A DNA stretch of 51,745 nucleotides, from contig RDZY01000024.1 in NCBI GenBank assembly GCA_004294135.1, positions 1-51,745 of the forward strand. Direction: 5' to 3'. The translations under genes were made by a program, and so were the position numbers. The notes below the pieces were generated by a model. The model had not been told where the DNA came from. It saw only the letters and a list, made by a program, of their open reading frames with translations, and made no database searches. Below are positions 35,965 through 46,893 of this stretch, in pieces. The stretch is from Sphingobacteriia bacterium. Lineage in GTDB: Bacteria; Bacteroidota; Bacteroidia; Chitinophagales; Chitinophagaceae. Position 1 is the stretch's first letter, and each line of letters opens with the position of its first letter.

Positions 35965-38900
35965 TTAAAGAGTTAAATTAAAACCAAGATTAAATACTTT
36001 GTTTGCAGGATAAGAATTGTCGCTATTTGTTTCAGGATCATAATTTTTAAGCTTGGTAAAAGTCAACAAGTTCAACCCTGTAAATGATACCCGCATTCCT
36101 TTTACACCCATCCTATTCAGCATAGACGCTGGAAAGCTATACCCTATTTCTAAGTTTTTAAGTCGGATATAGTTATTGTTTCTAAGCCAATAAGTATTGT
36201 TGATATTATAGGGCGCCATCCAATATTCATCAGTAAAATTCCAGGCTCTAGGTTTGCTGGCATTGGTATTATCATTTGACCACCTTCCGTTTGCATCCTC
36301 TTCTAAGTAATTGCCACTGTCACCTGAAAATGTAAATTGCTTTCTCCTTGCACCAGATGCTCCTTGGAAAAGAATGGTAGCATAAAAATTCTTGTATTTT
36401 AAATCAATATTCAAACCCCCAGTAAAAGTTGGTACGTCTGTTTGATCTACCCGAATTCTATCGTCCCCATTAATGACTCCATCATTGTTTAAATCTTTGA
36501 AAATGATATCTCCTGGTCTTGCTTGTGGCAAGTGTGGATACTTATCAACCGCCTGCTGGTCGCTGAATACTCCAATTGATTCATACAATAAATAAGAACC
36601 CATTGGGTATCCTGTTGTTTTTTGATAATCAGGTGCGCCAGGCACTTCATCCCAAAATTTAATTTTATTTTTCTGAAATCCTCCATTCACTGAAACGGAA
36701 ATGGACAAATTGCCAATTTTTTGGTTGGTTCCTACTTGAAATTCAAAACCTTGGTTCACCACTTTACCAATATTTTGACGAGGCAGTGAGAGACCAGTTG
36801 AAGCAGGAACTGAAGCATTTTTAAAAGCCAGAATATTGGTACGAAGATTATAAAAATAGTCCGCTGTGAAAAAGATTTTACCATTAAACAATTGACCTTC
36901 TACGCCAATATTTGATTGATTTGCCACTTCCCAAGTTATATTAGGGTTGGGAATACGGGTTTCATTCAGTGCTTTATTTTCTTGATCTAAATTAAATAAA
37001 TAAGCATTGGGAGAATAGCCATATCCTGACAAGTATTGGTATGGATTAATTCTATCATTACCCGTCTGACCCCATGAACCACGCAATTTTAAATTGCTAA
37101 CTGTGCTTGCAAAGTTTTTCCAAAAAGCTTCTTTAGACAAAACCCATCCTAAAGAAACGCCTGGAAAAAATCCAAATTGTTTTTTCCCAAGCGGAAAAAT
37201 ATATGAGCCATCGTATCTAAAAACAAATTCAGCAATATATTTTTCCTGATGGTTATAATTCAACCTACCAAAATAGTTTAGTCTCGCACTTAAACTTGCA
37301 GATCCGCTATTGGTTTGATTCAGTCCATCACCACCAGCAAATAACTGATCGGTTGCAGCAGAAATGAAATTTTTACGGATTGCATAAAAATTCATCATAT
37401 CGCCCTGAATTTTTTCAATACCAAATAATGCTTTGAAATTGTGTTTGCCAGCAAAACTGTGGGTATAATTGATGAGCCCATTTAAAGTAGTATTGTTGGT
37501 ATTACCAAAATCCTGTCTCAATTGAGGCGAAGGATACCCCCTAGATGATTTGGTTAACACTGGAATTTTATTGGCATCCATGGTTACCCCATCCCAATAA
37601 AACAAGTTCCAAGGTGTTTGCCAAACTTTTTGATTGCTAACATACTTATCTATTGCAACACTTGCAGAAATTGTAAGCCCTTTCACCCATGGTATATTTA
37701 CATCAACCTTTGCATTGGTTAGAAAATTATAAACAATTTGCCTGTCATAGCCTGTTGCATTGGTAGCCATCACAATTGGATTTTCACCCCTTTCAATATC
37801 AGGACCAGGTAAGCCATTGGGCCATCTGCCTGCAATGGTAGGTTTTCCACGCATGGCAGAAGCATAGATCAACGAAGAAGATTTAGTAGGATAATTTCTA
37901 TTTTCTTGACTAGCAAAAACGTCTACGGTAAGCTTAATATTATCTGAAACCTTTGCATCAATATTTGCTCTGAAATTTCCTTGTGAATAGTTAGTAGCAC
38001 TATTTCTGTATATAGCATCTTGGAACCTATACCCAGCAGAAACAAGGTATCTGATAGATTCTGTTCCTCCCCTTAAAGATACGTGACCATTTTTTTGCTG
38101 AGAAATTGGCTTGTACAGTTCTGCAAACCAATCCGTATTTGGATGCCCCCAAATATCAGATCCATCTTTGTATTTTTTAATATCATCGTCGGTATAAGCG
38201 GGACTTTGACCTCTATACAATTTAAGTTCATTAACCATTTGGGCATAGGTAGCTGCATCAGCCATTTTAGGAACAACTGTAGGTTTTACAAGACCCTGGT
38301 TAAAAGAAATATCCATGGTAGACTTACCAGAAATACCTCGCTTTGTGGTAACTAATATTACGCCATTAGCAGATCTGGCACCATAAATTGCGGCAGAAGC
38401 ATCTTTAAGAACGGTAATACTTTCTACATCTGCAGGATCAATTCTTTCCAATCCGCGACCAGGAACACCATCCACAACTATTAATGGTGTATTGTCATTT
38501 AAAGTATTTGAACCCCTTATTAACAAGGTACTCCCATCATTACCCGGCTCTCCACTTCTTGTTACAACGGTAACGCCAGGCACACGACCAGCGAGACTAT
38601 TACTAAGATTGGTAGCTGGAGATTTGGCAAGTTCAGATCCCTTAACCGTAGCAATTGAACCAGTTAATGTAGCTTTTTTTGCAGAGCCATAACCTACTAC
38701 TACTACTTGACTCAAAGCTTCAGACTCGGAAACCAATTCAATATTAATTGAACCCTTACCGTTAACACTAATTTCTTGAGACACAAAACCAACATGTGAA
38801 AATAAGAGTAGATCCTTAGGACCTGCTTTAATTGCATATGCCCCAGTAGCATCTGTGCTAACTGCTACTGATGAACCTTTAACCAGCACCGTTACGTCTG

Positions 38901-39054
38901 ACAAAGCAGCGTTACCGGATTTAACAATTCCTGTTACTACGCTTTGCGCTAATGCTGCAAAGGATGATGCCATAAAGGCAAAAAGGAGGACAATTTTAAG
39001 GTGTTGCTTTTCCCTTATTCTAGATAGAGAAAAACACTGTTTAAAACATTTCAT
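35965..39054 (-). CDS. SusC/RagA-family TonB-linked outer membrane transporter
   Basis: This 1029-residue protein has a signal peptide ending about residue 36 (ALAQ) and a carboxypeptidase-regulatory-like domain (about 38-112; VTGIVKSGNAALSDVTVLVKG). A TonB plug follows with SusC signatures (VVVVGYGSAKKATLTGSIATVKGSEL, LIVVDGVPGRGLERIDPADVESITVLKDASAAIYGARSANGVILVTTKRG), then a large beta-barrel ending KVFNLGFNLTL. It imports the ligand bound by the SusD partner, using TonB energy. The araC-type regulator gene lies upstream on the same strand, across a 353-bp gap containing two palindromes. Confidence 0.96.
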   Translation of the reverse strand: MKCFKQCFSLSRIREKQHLKIVLLFAFMASSFAALAQSVVTGIVKSGNAALSDVTVLVKGSSVAVSTDATGAYAIKAGPKDLLLFSHVGFVSQEISVNGKGSINIELVSESEALSQVVVVGYGSAKKATLTGSIATVKGSELAKSPATNLSNSLAGRVPGVTVVTRSGEPGNDGSTLLIRGSNTLNDNTPLIVVDGVPGRGLERIDPADVESITVLKDASAAIYGARSANGVILVTTKRGISGKSTMDISFNQGLVKPTVVPKMADAATYAQMVNELKLYRGQSPAYTDDDIKKYKDGSDIWGHPNTDWFAELYKPISQQKNGHVSLRGGTESIRYLVSAGYRFQDAIYRNSATNYSQGNFRANIDAKVSDNIKLTVDVFASQENRNYPTKSSSLIYASAMRGKPTIAGRWPNGLPGPDIERGENPIVMATNATGYDRQIVYNFLTNAKVDVNIPWVKGLTISASVAIDKYVSNQKVWQTPWNLFYWDGVTMDANKIPVLTKSSRGYPSPQLRQDFGNTNNTTLNGLINYTHSFAGKHNFKALFGIEKIQGDMMNFYAIRKNFISAATDQLFAGGDGLNQTNSGSASLSARLNYFGRLNYNHQEKYIAEFVFRYDGSYIFPLGKKQFGFFPGVSLGWVLSKEAFWKNFASTVSNLKLRGSWGQTGNDRINPYQYLSGYGYSPNAYLFNLDQENKALNETRIPNPNITWEVANQSNIGVEGQLFNGKIFFTADYFYNLRTNILAFKNASVPASTGLSLPRQNIGKVVNQGFEFQVGTNQKIGNLSISVSVNGGFQKNKIKFWDEVPGAPDYQKTTGYPMGSYLLYESIGVFSDQQAVDKYPHLPQARPGDIIFKDLNNDGVINGDDRIRVDQTDVPTFTGGLNIDLKYKNFYATILFQGASGARRKQFTFSGDSGNYLEEDANGRWSNDNTNASKPRAWNFTDEYWMAPYNINNTYWLRNNNYIRLKNLEIGYSFPASMLNRMGVKGMRVSFTGLNLLTFTKLKNYDPETNSDNSYPANKVFNLGFNLTL

Positions 39055-39407
39055 AAACTTCTTTTAGTTTGGTAAGAAATAAGTTTCAAAAAATACATGT
39101 ACAATAAAAGTATATTTTTGTATACAAAAAACAAAATATTATACACTATTTTTTGAAACTATTTATTGCATACTAATAAAATTTAATGCGAAAAACCCTT
39201 CAAACAGGTCTAAAGCAACTAAAAAAGACAGTGAAATTATTTGTATACAAATTATACACTTCAAAGAATACATAATACAATCTTAAATTGAAGCCTAAAA
39301 TTGATGGTTACAAAACAACCACCTGCTTGCCTGATTAGAAATCAGCAAAAGATCGTAGCGGATACAATCTGTGAATTATGAATAAAATAAATCTCAATTA
39401 AAGTCTC
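39055..39407. other. 353-bp AT-rich non-coding region upstream of the susC-type gene
   Basis: No convincing reading frame is present. It holds two palindromes around GTATAC: TTTTTGTATACAAAAA (39115-39130, perfect) and ATTTGTATACAAAT (39239-39252, perfect). Each is followed by TTATACAC (39139-39146 and 39252-39259). This is the likely control region of the susC-susD operon. I could not place a TAnnTTTG element for susC. Confidence 0.55.
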
Positions 39408-40331
39408 CTATTTTAACAACTCACAAGGTTTTAAGCCTGTATGTTTCTTAAATGCTGCGGAAAAATGTGAGATAGAAGAGTAGCCAAGCAAGGCTGATAC
39501 GTCGGTAACGCTTAAGCTTTTTTCGTAGAGTAAATATTTAGCGTGTTCCATTCTTTGTTGCTGATAAAAGTCGAATATAGTGGTCCCGAAAACCTCTTTA
39601 AACCCTTTTTTTAAATAGCATTCATTCATGGCCACTTTGCGGCTTAACTCTTTTATGGTAATGGGATCACCAATATGCTGCAATAAAATATCTCTTGCCA
39701 AGTAAATACGGTCTCTCCCGCTCTCGTCCGCTAAGAATTTGCACGCAAACCCTTCTTCTTTTTCATCTACTAAGCAATCCATACTAAAGAGCAGCAATTC
39801 ATGCACTTTAGCATTCACGAAAATATTCTCTAATGCGCCTGAATAACTGTGGTTTAACAGGGCGTCCAGCGTATTTTTTTTCTTGTTACAAAGTGGAAAT
39901 ACCTTGGTAAAAGCATTTGGATGCTTAAATGCTAGTACTTCATCTTTGCGATTGCTCAGCTTTACATTGTGCACAAACTGGTTGAGAAAAACTTCGGTGA
40001 AATGAAACGTAAAAACGTCGAGTGTTTGCAACTTACCGCTGCAATTGGTGGTGGGCAGTTCCGTGCATTGTGCACAACTTTTTTCCACACAATAGCGATT
40101 TCCTGCAATACAAAAACGAAGTTCTAAATAATTATCTCTGGGTTTTTTTTCGTTGTAATGATATACCATCATCCCCGTATCTTCTGCTACCCAAGGGTAT
40201 TGAGGGTGATAACGCCTAATAGTATATTGGATAGAACCAGGTATATGCTGGTCTTTCTGGTATAGCAGATCCATTCCTGCATCTTCTACGCCCCTTTGGG
40301 CTTGTTTTAATATATCCATTACCTGACTCAT
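39408..40331 (-). CDS. AraC-family transcriptional regulator with N-terminal cysteine cluster
   Basis: This 307-residue protein ends in an AraC double helix-turn-helix domain (about 210-307): TIKELSRKVAMNECYLKKGFKEVFGTTIFDFYQQQRMEHAKYLL and VTDVSALLGYSSISHFSAAFKKHTGLKP. The N-terminal domain contains Cys74, Cys81, Cys86, Cys89 and Cys97 (CVEKSCAQC plus NC), a spacing suited to binding a metal or sensing redox state. I do not recognise a sugar-binding cupin. It lies upstream of the susC-susD pair on the same strand and is the obvious candidate regulator, though direct control is inferred. Confidence 0.9.
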   Translation of the reverse strand: MSQVMDILKQAQRGVEDAGMDLLYQKDQHIPGSIQYTIRRYHPQYPWVAEDTGMMVYHYNEKKPRDNYLELRFCIAGNRYCVEKSCAQCTELPTTNCSGKLQTLDVFTFHFTEVFLNQFVHNVKLSNRKDEVLAFKHPNAFTKVFPLCNKKKNTLDALLNHSYSGALENIFVNAKVHELLLFSMDCLVDEKEEGFACKFLADESGRDRIYLARDILLQHIGDPITIKELSRKVAMNECYLKKGFKEVFGTTIFDFYQQQRMEHAKYLLYEKSLSVTDVSALLGYSSISHFSAAFKKHTGLKPCELLK

Positions 40332-40366
40332 CCAACTGCAAATTTAATGCATAAACCCCTACCGAT

Positions 40367-40374
40367 CAAATCTA
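40367..40374 (-). promoter_or_regulatory. -7 promoter element (TAGATTTG) of the araC-type gene
   Basis: The minus-strand TAGATTTG matches TAnnTTTG and lies 35 bp before the start codon at 40331. Confidence 0.4.
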
Positions 40375-40477
40375 GCTGCTTCTCAGTACAACTTGGTCGG
40401 TCAAATTTTAACAAAGATTCCTGCTTTAAATGGGGAAAACTAGCAGGTTTAAGCTACTATTTTGCCCTGATTTTTTG

Positions 40478-40485
40478 TATATTTG
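40478..40485 (+). promoter_or_regulatory. -7 promoter element (TATATTTG) of gyrB
   Basis: TATATTTG matches TAnnTTTG and lies 44 bp before the gyrB start codon. A TTG occurs at 40462-40464, closer than the usual spacing to -33. Confidence 0.5.
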
Positions 40486-40523
40486 TATTCTTGCATCATT
40501 CAACTAAAACGCAAGACAGATAA

Positions 40524-42509
<1,986 letters not shown>

Positions 42510-42633
42510 GAGGAAAGACCATAGACGGTGAACCGAGATCTGTGAACCGAGGAAACTCAATAATTTCGTAAAAATCCCTTAACTTGTGGCAACTAATCAA
42601 GTACCCATTTCAAACAATTAAATTCTACTCAAC

Positions 42634-42840
42634 ATGGACACTTCAAAAATGATTAAAGCATATTGCTTAAAAACAAAGGAAAAAAATGTTCCCATGCAAG
42701 ATGCTGTTGTTACCAAAACTGCTAAAGGCGGTTATATGGCAGGCGGTCATGATGGCAAAGGCAATAAAATGGCCGCTATTATGAGCGAAGCAAAAGCATT
42801 ACAAGCCATCAAAGATGGCGTTGCAACAAAAGGATTCTAA
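42634..42840 (+). CDS. Small conserved-looking protein, possibly a degenerate DUF5679-like protein
   Basis: This 68-residue protein begins MDTSKMIKAYCLKTKEKNVPMQDA and continues with a GGYMAGGHDGKGNKMAAIM segment and a short C-terminal helix. The AYC-K-K---M-DA and GG-MA-G-----G-KM pattern recalls DUF5679, whose members carry paired cysteines for zinc; here only one cysteine remains. It has its own spacing from gyrB (124 bp) and its own strong terminator, so it is probably a real gene. Its function is unknown. Confidence 0.7.
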   Translation: MDTSKMIKAYCLKTKEKNVPMQDAVVTKTAKGGYMAGGHDGKGNKMAAIMSEAKALQAIKDGVATKGF

Positions 42841-42857
42841 ACTGTTTTTAATACAGT

Positions 42858-42890
42858 AAAAAAACGTTCTGACTACCAGAACGTTTTTTT
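42858..42890. terminator. Bidirectional intrinsic terminator between the 68-residue protein gene and mfd
   Basis: AAAAAAACGTTCTG (42858-42871) pairs perfectly with CAGAACGTTTTTTT (42877-42890) around a five-base loop. It serves the small gene on the plus strand. The mfd stop codon overlaps its last base, so it also terminates mfd. Confidence 0.9.
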
Positions 42891-45800
42891 TATGCACTTA
42901 CCCCAACTACTTCCTTGTGCATCAATTGCAAGAATCGTAGTTTAGCTTCCATTCCTTTAATATTATCTACCACCAACAGGAACATTTTACCTGTTTGCTT
43001 TAACCTAGCTTTATTGGTACCAGTCTGTAAATAAGCCAGCACTTTTTTAAATAATTCAGATTCAAAATAAGGTGAATCGGGGCGATTGATAAAATAACAA
43101 CGGAGTATATTTTCTTTTAAAGTCATTTTTTCAAAACCGAGCTGTACAGCAAGCCACCTACATCTAACAGTGGTAAATAAGTCCTCTACCACTTCAGGTA
43201 TCGGGCCAAAACGATCTAATATCTCAGCATGAAAATTCATAAGACTAGCTTCATCCTCACAACTGTCTAATCGAGTATACAACGATAAACGTTCGGTAAT
43301 ACTTTCTACATAACTATCAGGAATTAAAATTTCCAAATCAGTATCAATCGTACAATCACTCACAAAATCGTCTTGCTTACTTATCTCATCTTTAAACAAA
43401 TCTTTAAATGAAGTCCGTTTTAATTCCCGAATGGCTTCCTCCAAAATTTTCTGGTACATTTCAAAACCAATCTCTGCCATAAAACCACTCTGGTCGCCGC
43501 CCAACATATTACCCGCACCTCGAATATCTAGATCGCGCATGGCAATTTGAAAGCCACTACCCAAATCACTGAACTGCTCTAGGGTTTGCAATCGCTTGCG
43601 TGAATCCGTTGGCAACGTACTAATAGGTGGCCCCAACAAATAACAAAATGCTTTTCTATTGCTTCTTCCTACCCTACCCCTAAGCTGGTGTAAATCACTC
43701 AACCCAAAATGATGCGCATTGTTAATAATAATGGTATTTACATTCGGAATATCTACTCCACTTTCTACAATATTGGTACAAACCAATACATCGTATTTTT
43801 TCTCAATAAAATCAAAAATGCGTTCTTCCAATTCATGTCCCTCAAGCTGACCGTGAGCAAAGCCTATGCTTAAATCGGGACAAAGCCCTTGTATCATTGC
43901 ACAAATTTCTGGAAGTCCCTGTACCCGATTGTGAATAAAGAAAACTTGACCACCACGCTCTGTCTCAAAATAAATGGCCTCTCTAATAAAGTCATCATTA
44001 AACAACCGCACTTCTGTTTGAATGGGCTGTCTATTAGGAGGTGGTGTATTCATAATACTCAAATCCCTTGCCCCCATTAAACTAAATTGAAGGGTTCTTG
44101 GAATGGGCGTTGCGGTGAGGGTTAGGCAGTCCACATTGGTCTTTAGTGTTTTTAATTTTTCTTTATGAGCCACCCCAAATTTCTGCTCCTCATCAATAAT
44201 CATAATGCCCAGTTCTTTAAAATGAACTTCTTTACCTAGCAATCCATGTGTGCCAATAATAATATCTATTTTTCCCGATTTCACATTCTCCAAAGTTTCT
44301 TTTTTCTCTTTGGAAGATTTAAAACGGTTGATATAATCTATAGTTACAGGAAAATCTTTCAATCGGTCTTTGAAAGTTTTGTAGTGTTGAAAAGCCAGGA
44401 TAGTGGTGGGCACCAATACTGCAGCTTGCTTGCCATCTACAACTGATTTAAATGCTGCGCGAATGGCTATTTCGGTCTTTCCAAATCCTACATCACCACA
44501 AACAAGCCTATCCATGGGTGCTTCACTTTCCATATCTTTCTTTACATCTGCTGTGGCTTTACTTTGGTCGGGCGTGTCTTCATAAATAAATGAGGCTTCT
44601 AACTCAGTCTGCATATAAGTATCAGGTGCATGTGCAAATCCTTGCTGTGCCTTTCTTTGCGCGTACAACTTAATTAAATCAAAAGCGATTTCTTTTACCT
44701 TGGCCTTAGTTTTTTCTTTTAGTCGCGCCCATACATCACTTCCTAGTTTATTTACTTTGGGTACGGTACCTTCTTTGCCTGTGAATTTAGAAATTTTATG
44801 TAATGAATTAATGTTCACATATAAAATATCACTGTCTTTATAAATAATCCTGACGGCTTCTTGGATGCGACCATTTACTTCTAATTTTTGCAAGCCACTA
44901 TAAGTCCCTACCCCATGATCTATATGCGATACAAAATCACCCGGCTGTAAATCGCGCAATGTTTTTAAGGTGATGGCTTTGTTCTTATTGTATGCCTGCT
45001 TTACCTTGTATTTGTGATAGCGTTGAAATATTTGGTGATCGGTATAGCAAACCAATTTAAGCTGGTGTTCAATAAATCCTTCGTGAATACTGGTTCCAAT
45101 AGGGGTGAATTGAATATCCGTTTTCAAGTCGGTAAAAATACTGGTAAGTCGCTCCAGTTGTTTTACTTGATCGGCAAAAATAAAAATACTATAACCCGCT
45201 CCCTCCAAAGCTTTTAGGTCTTTAATGAGCAATTCAAATTGCCGATTAAATGCAGGTTGTAGTTTGGTTTGACTTTCCATTTCCAACTTAGCGAAATGGG
45301 GTTTGTGACCAAATTCAACCAATACTTTCTGCTCCAATATTTGTTGAATGGATTGGGCACGAATAAAGTCGCTCCAACTCACCGATTTTAAAGTATGGGG
45401 TTCATCATTACTGGTATCTTTCTGAAAAAGTCCCTCGTTTTGTAAAGTCAGAAAGCTTTCAAAATCTTCTTCTTGAACACGAATTTTTTCTTCAATCACA
45501 TCCCAATCCTTCATCCAAACAATGGTATTATCTGGTAGAAATTCTAGTAAAGAAATTTTCTCTGAAGCATTTTCACCAAATGTTTGGGGCAGCGCATCTA
45601 CATTGGGAATAATATTTACTTGTAATAGTTTCCTTTCGCTCAATTGCGTTTCGGGATCAAAAATTCTGATGCTGTCTACTTCATTACCAAACAATTCAAC
45701 CCGATAAGGTTTTTCATTACCAAAAGAATAAATATCGAGGATGCCACCACGCAATGCAAACTGACCTGGTTCATATACAAAATCGGTTCGCTCAAAACCA

Positions 45801-46300
45801 TACATTACAAAAAGCTCCATCAAACTATTTGGGTTGATGGTATCATTGGTTTTGATAGAAATAATATTACTACTGATAGTATCTGGCTGAATTACTTTTT
45901 CGAAAATGGCTTCGGGATACGTGATGATTATTTTTTTATTACCGCCACGTGCCAGCTTGGTAAGTGCTTCTGTTCGAAGCATAATATGGGAACTATTGAG
46001 TAGCCGAAAGTTTTTTCTATTTTTAAAAGAAGAAGGAAAATAAAAGAGGTCTAATGCACTGGTTAAATTTTCTATGGTATTGTGAAAGTAAGCTGCTTCT
46101 TCTGCGTCGTTCAGAATAATCAAATGATTCAATCCTTGCGCTTCGGGGTGGGCAAATACGGCACTCACCATAAATTCAGCGCTACTACCCTGTAAATTTT
46201 TTAAGTAAATGGTTTGGGTATCGGCAAAAGAAAGCCTGTTCACCAGCTGTGCTACTAGGGGTGATTTGCCAAATTGATCCAATAAATGCTGCAAGTTCAT
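42890..46300 (-). CDS. mfd: Transcription-repair coupling factor
   Basis: This 1136-residue DNA translocase removes stalled RNA polymerase and recruits UvrA. It has the UvrB-homology region, the RNA-polymerase-interacting domain (DLQPGDFVSHIDHGVGTYSGLQKLEVNG), and a RecG-like motor with Walker A GDVGFGKTE (about 605), DEEQ box (IIDEEQKFGV, about 700), LTATPIPRTL and LHQLRGRVGRS. The TRCF C-terminal domain follows. The frame is open to a TTG at 46330, but that TTG is the end of a -7 promoter element (TATCTTTG), so I use the ATG at 46300. Confidence 0.97.
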   Translation of the reverse strand: MNLQHLLDQFGKSPLVAQLVNRLSFADTQTIYLKNLQGSSAEFMVSAVFAHPEAQGLNHLIILNDAEEAAYFHNTIENLTSALDLFYFPSSFKNRKNFRLLNSSHIMLRTEALTKLARGGNKKIIITYPEAIFEKVIQPDTISSNIISIKTNDTINPNSLMELFVMYGFERTDFVYEPGQFALRGGILDIYSFGNEKPYRVELFGNEVDSIRIFDPETQLSERKLLQVNIIPNVDALPQTFGENASEKISLLEFLPDNTIVWMKDWDVIEEKIRVQEEDFESFLTLQNEGLFQKDTSNDEPHTLKSVSWSDFIRAQSIQQILEQKVLVEFGHKPHFAKLEMESQTKLQPAFNRQFELLIKDLKALEGAGYSIFIFADQVKQLERLTSIFTDLKTDIQFTPIGTSIHEGFIEHQLKLVCYTDHQIFQRYHKYKVKQAYNKNKAITLKTLRDLQPGDFVSHIDHGVGTYSGLQKLEVNGRIQEAVRIIYKDSDILYVNINSLHKISKFTGKEGTVPKVNKLGSDVWARLKEKTKAKVKEIAFDLIKLYAQRKAQQGFAHAPDTYMQTELEASFIYEDTPDQSKATADVKKDMESEAPMDRLVCGDVGFGKTEIAIRAAFKSVVDGKQAAVLVPTTILAFQHYKTFKDRLKDFPVTIDYINRFKSSKEKKETLENVKSGKIDIIIGTHGLLGKEVHFKELGIMIIDEEQKFGVAHKEKLKTLKTNVDCLTLTATPIPRTLQFSLMGARDLSIMNTPPPNRQPIQTEVRLFNDDFIREAIYFETERGGQVFFIHNRVQGLPEICAMIQGLCPDLSIGFAHGQLEGHELEERIFDFIEKKYDVLVCTNIVESGVDIPNVNTIIINNAHHFGLSDLHQLRGRVGRSNRKAFCYLLGPPISTLPTDSRKRLQTLEQFSDLGSGFQIAMRDLDIRGAGNMLGGDQSGFMAEIGFEMYQKILEEAIRELKRTSFKDLFKDEISKQDDFVSDCTIDTDLEILIPDSYVESITERLSLYTRLDSCEDEASLMNFHAEILDRFGPIPEVVEDLFTTVRCRWLAVQLGFEKMTLKENILRCYFINRPDSPYFESELFKKVLAYLQTGTNKARLKQTGKMFLLVVDNIKGMEAKLRFLQLMHKEVVGVSA

Positions 46301-46327
46301 ATTCACATTCCTTCTTGAAAAGGGATG

Positions 46328-46335
46328 CAAAGATA
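46328..46335 (-). promoter_or_regulatory. -7 promoter element (TATCTTTG) of mfd
   Basis: The minus-strand TATCTTTG, followed by C, is a perfect TAnnTTTG match between the upstream lipoprotein gene and mfd. It lies 27 bp before the ATG at 46300. It overlaps and so excludes the upstream TTG as a start codon. Confidence 0.6.
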
Positions 46336-46343
46336 AGGAAAGG

Positions 46344-46808
46344 CTAGTACGAAGCAGCGTTATTAACGGTAATCTTAACGTCGGTAATTTTTCCAGCCTC
46401 CACCATTACGAGTGAAATATTATTGCGAATGTCGAATGAATTGGCAAAAAACTGCTTGTCCACCTGAACAAAAACAGAATAATTACCAACGGGTAATTTC
46501 GCTGTAAATACACCAACACTATCTGTTTGAACAGTGGCAATTAATTTAGTATAGATGGCTCTATACAGTGGAGAATTACCTATTTGGTTTACTTGACTGG
46601 TATTGGTAGGCTCATAGAAGAAAACAGTGGTAGGAAATGGCTGAGGAATACTGGGTGGTTGGCCTATTCTTGGCATTTGGTTACCCATACTTTTATTTAC
46701 TACGCCTATTATACCCTGTAAAACAGGCGTTTCTTGAATTTTTTTAGGAGATTTACAAGCCAGCACTAAAGTAAAAGCGGCAGTTAATAAAAAAAGAATC
46801 TTGTACAT
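46344..46808 (-). CDS. Small lipoprotein with carboxypeptidase-regulatory-like (beta-sandwich) domain
   Basis: This 154-residue protein has a lipoprotein signal peptide with lipobox LVLAC (Cys18). A proline-rich stretch (about 46-62) follows, then a beta domain with VQTDSVGVFTAKLPVGNYSVFVQVDKQFF. That pattern of a variable value carried into a G-x-Y-S-V strand is seen in CarboxypepD_reg-like folds. The function is unknown. It lies upstream of mfd on the same strand, but mfd appears to have its own promoter. Confidence 0.75.
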   Translation of the reverse strand: MYKILFLLTAAFTLVLACKSPKKIQETPVLQGIIGVVNKSMGNQMPRIGQPPSIPQPFPTTVFFYEPTNTSQVNQIGNSPLYRAIYTKLIATVQTDSVGVFTAKLPVGNYSVFVQVDKQFFANSFDIRNNISLVMVEAGKITDVKITVNNAASY

Positions 46809-46893
46809 ACTTAGTTTTGAAACCTGAAAGTATCTAATTTAGAGCAGAATTATCCAAGATTCAGTGCTAAAATACTGAAAAAAATAACTGTAT

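Noticed and set aside
42530..42560. Short direct repeat GTGAACCGAG after gyrB
   Set aside because: There are only two 10-bp copies, with no further copies or gene association seen. Chance or a small local duplication is enough to explain it.
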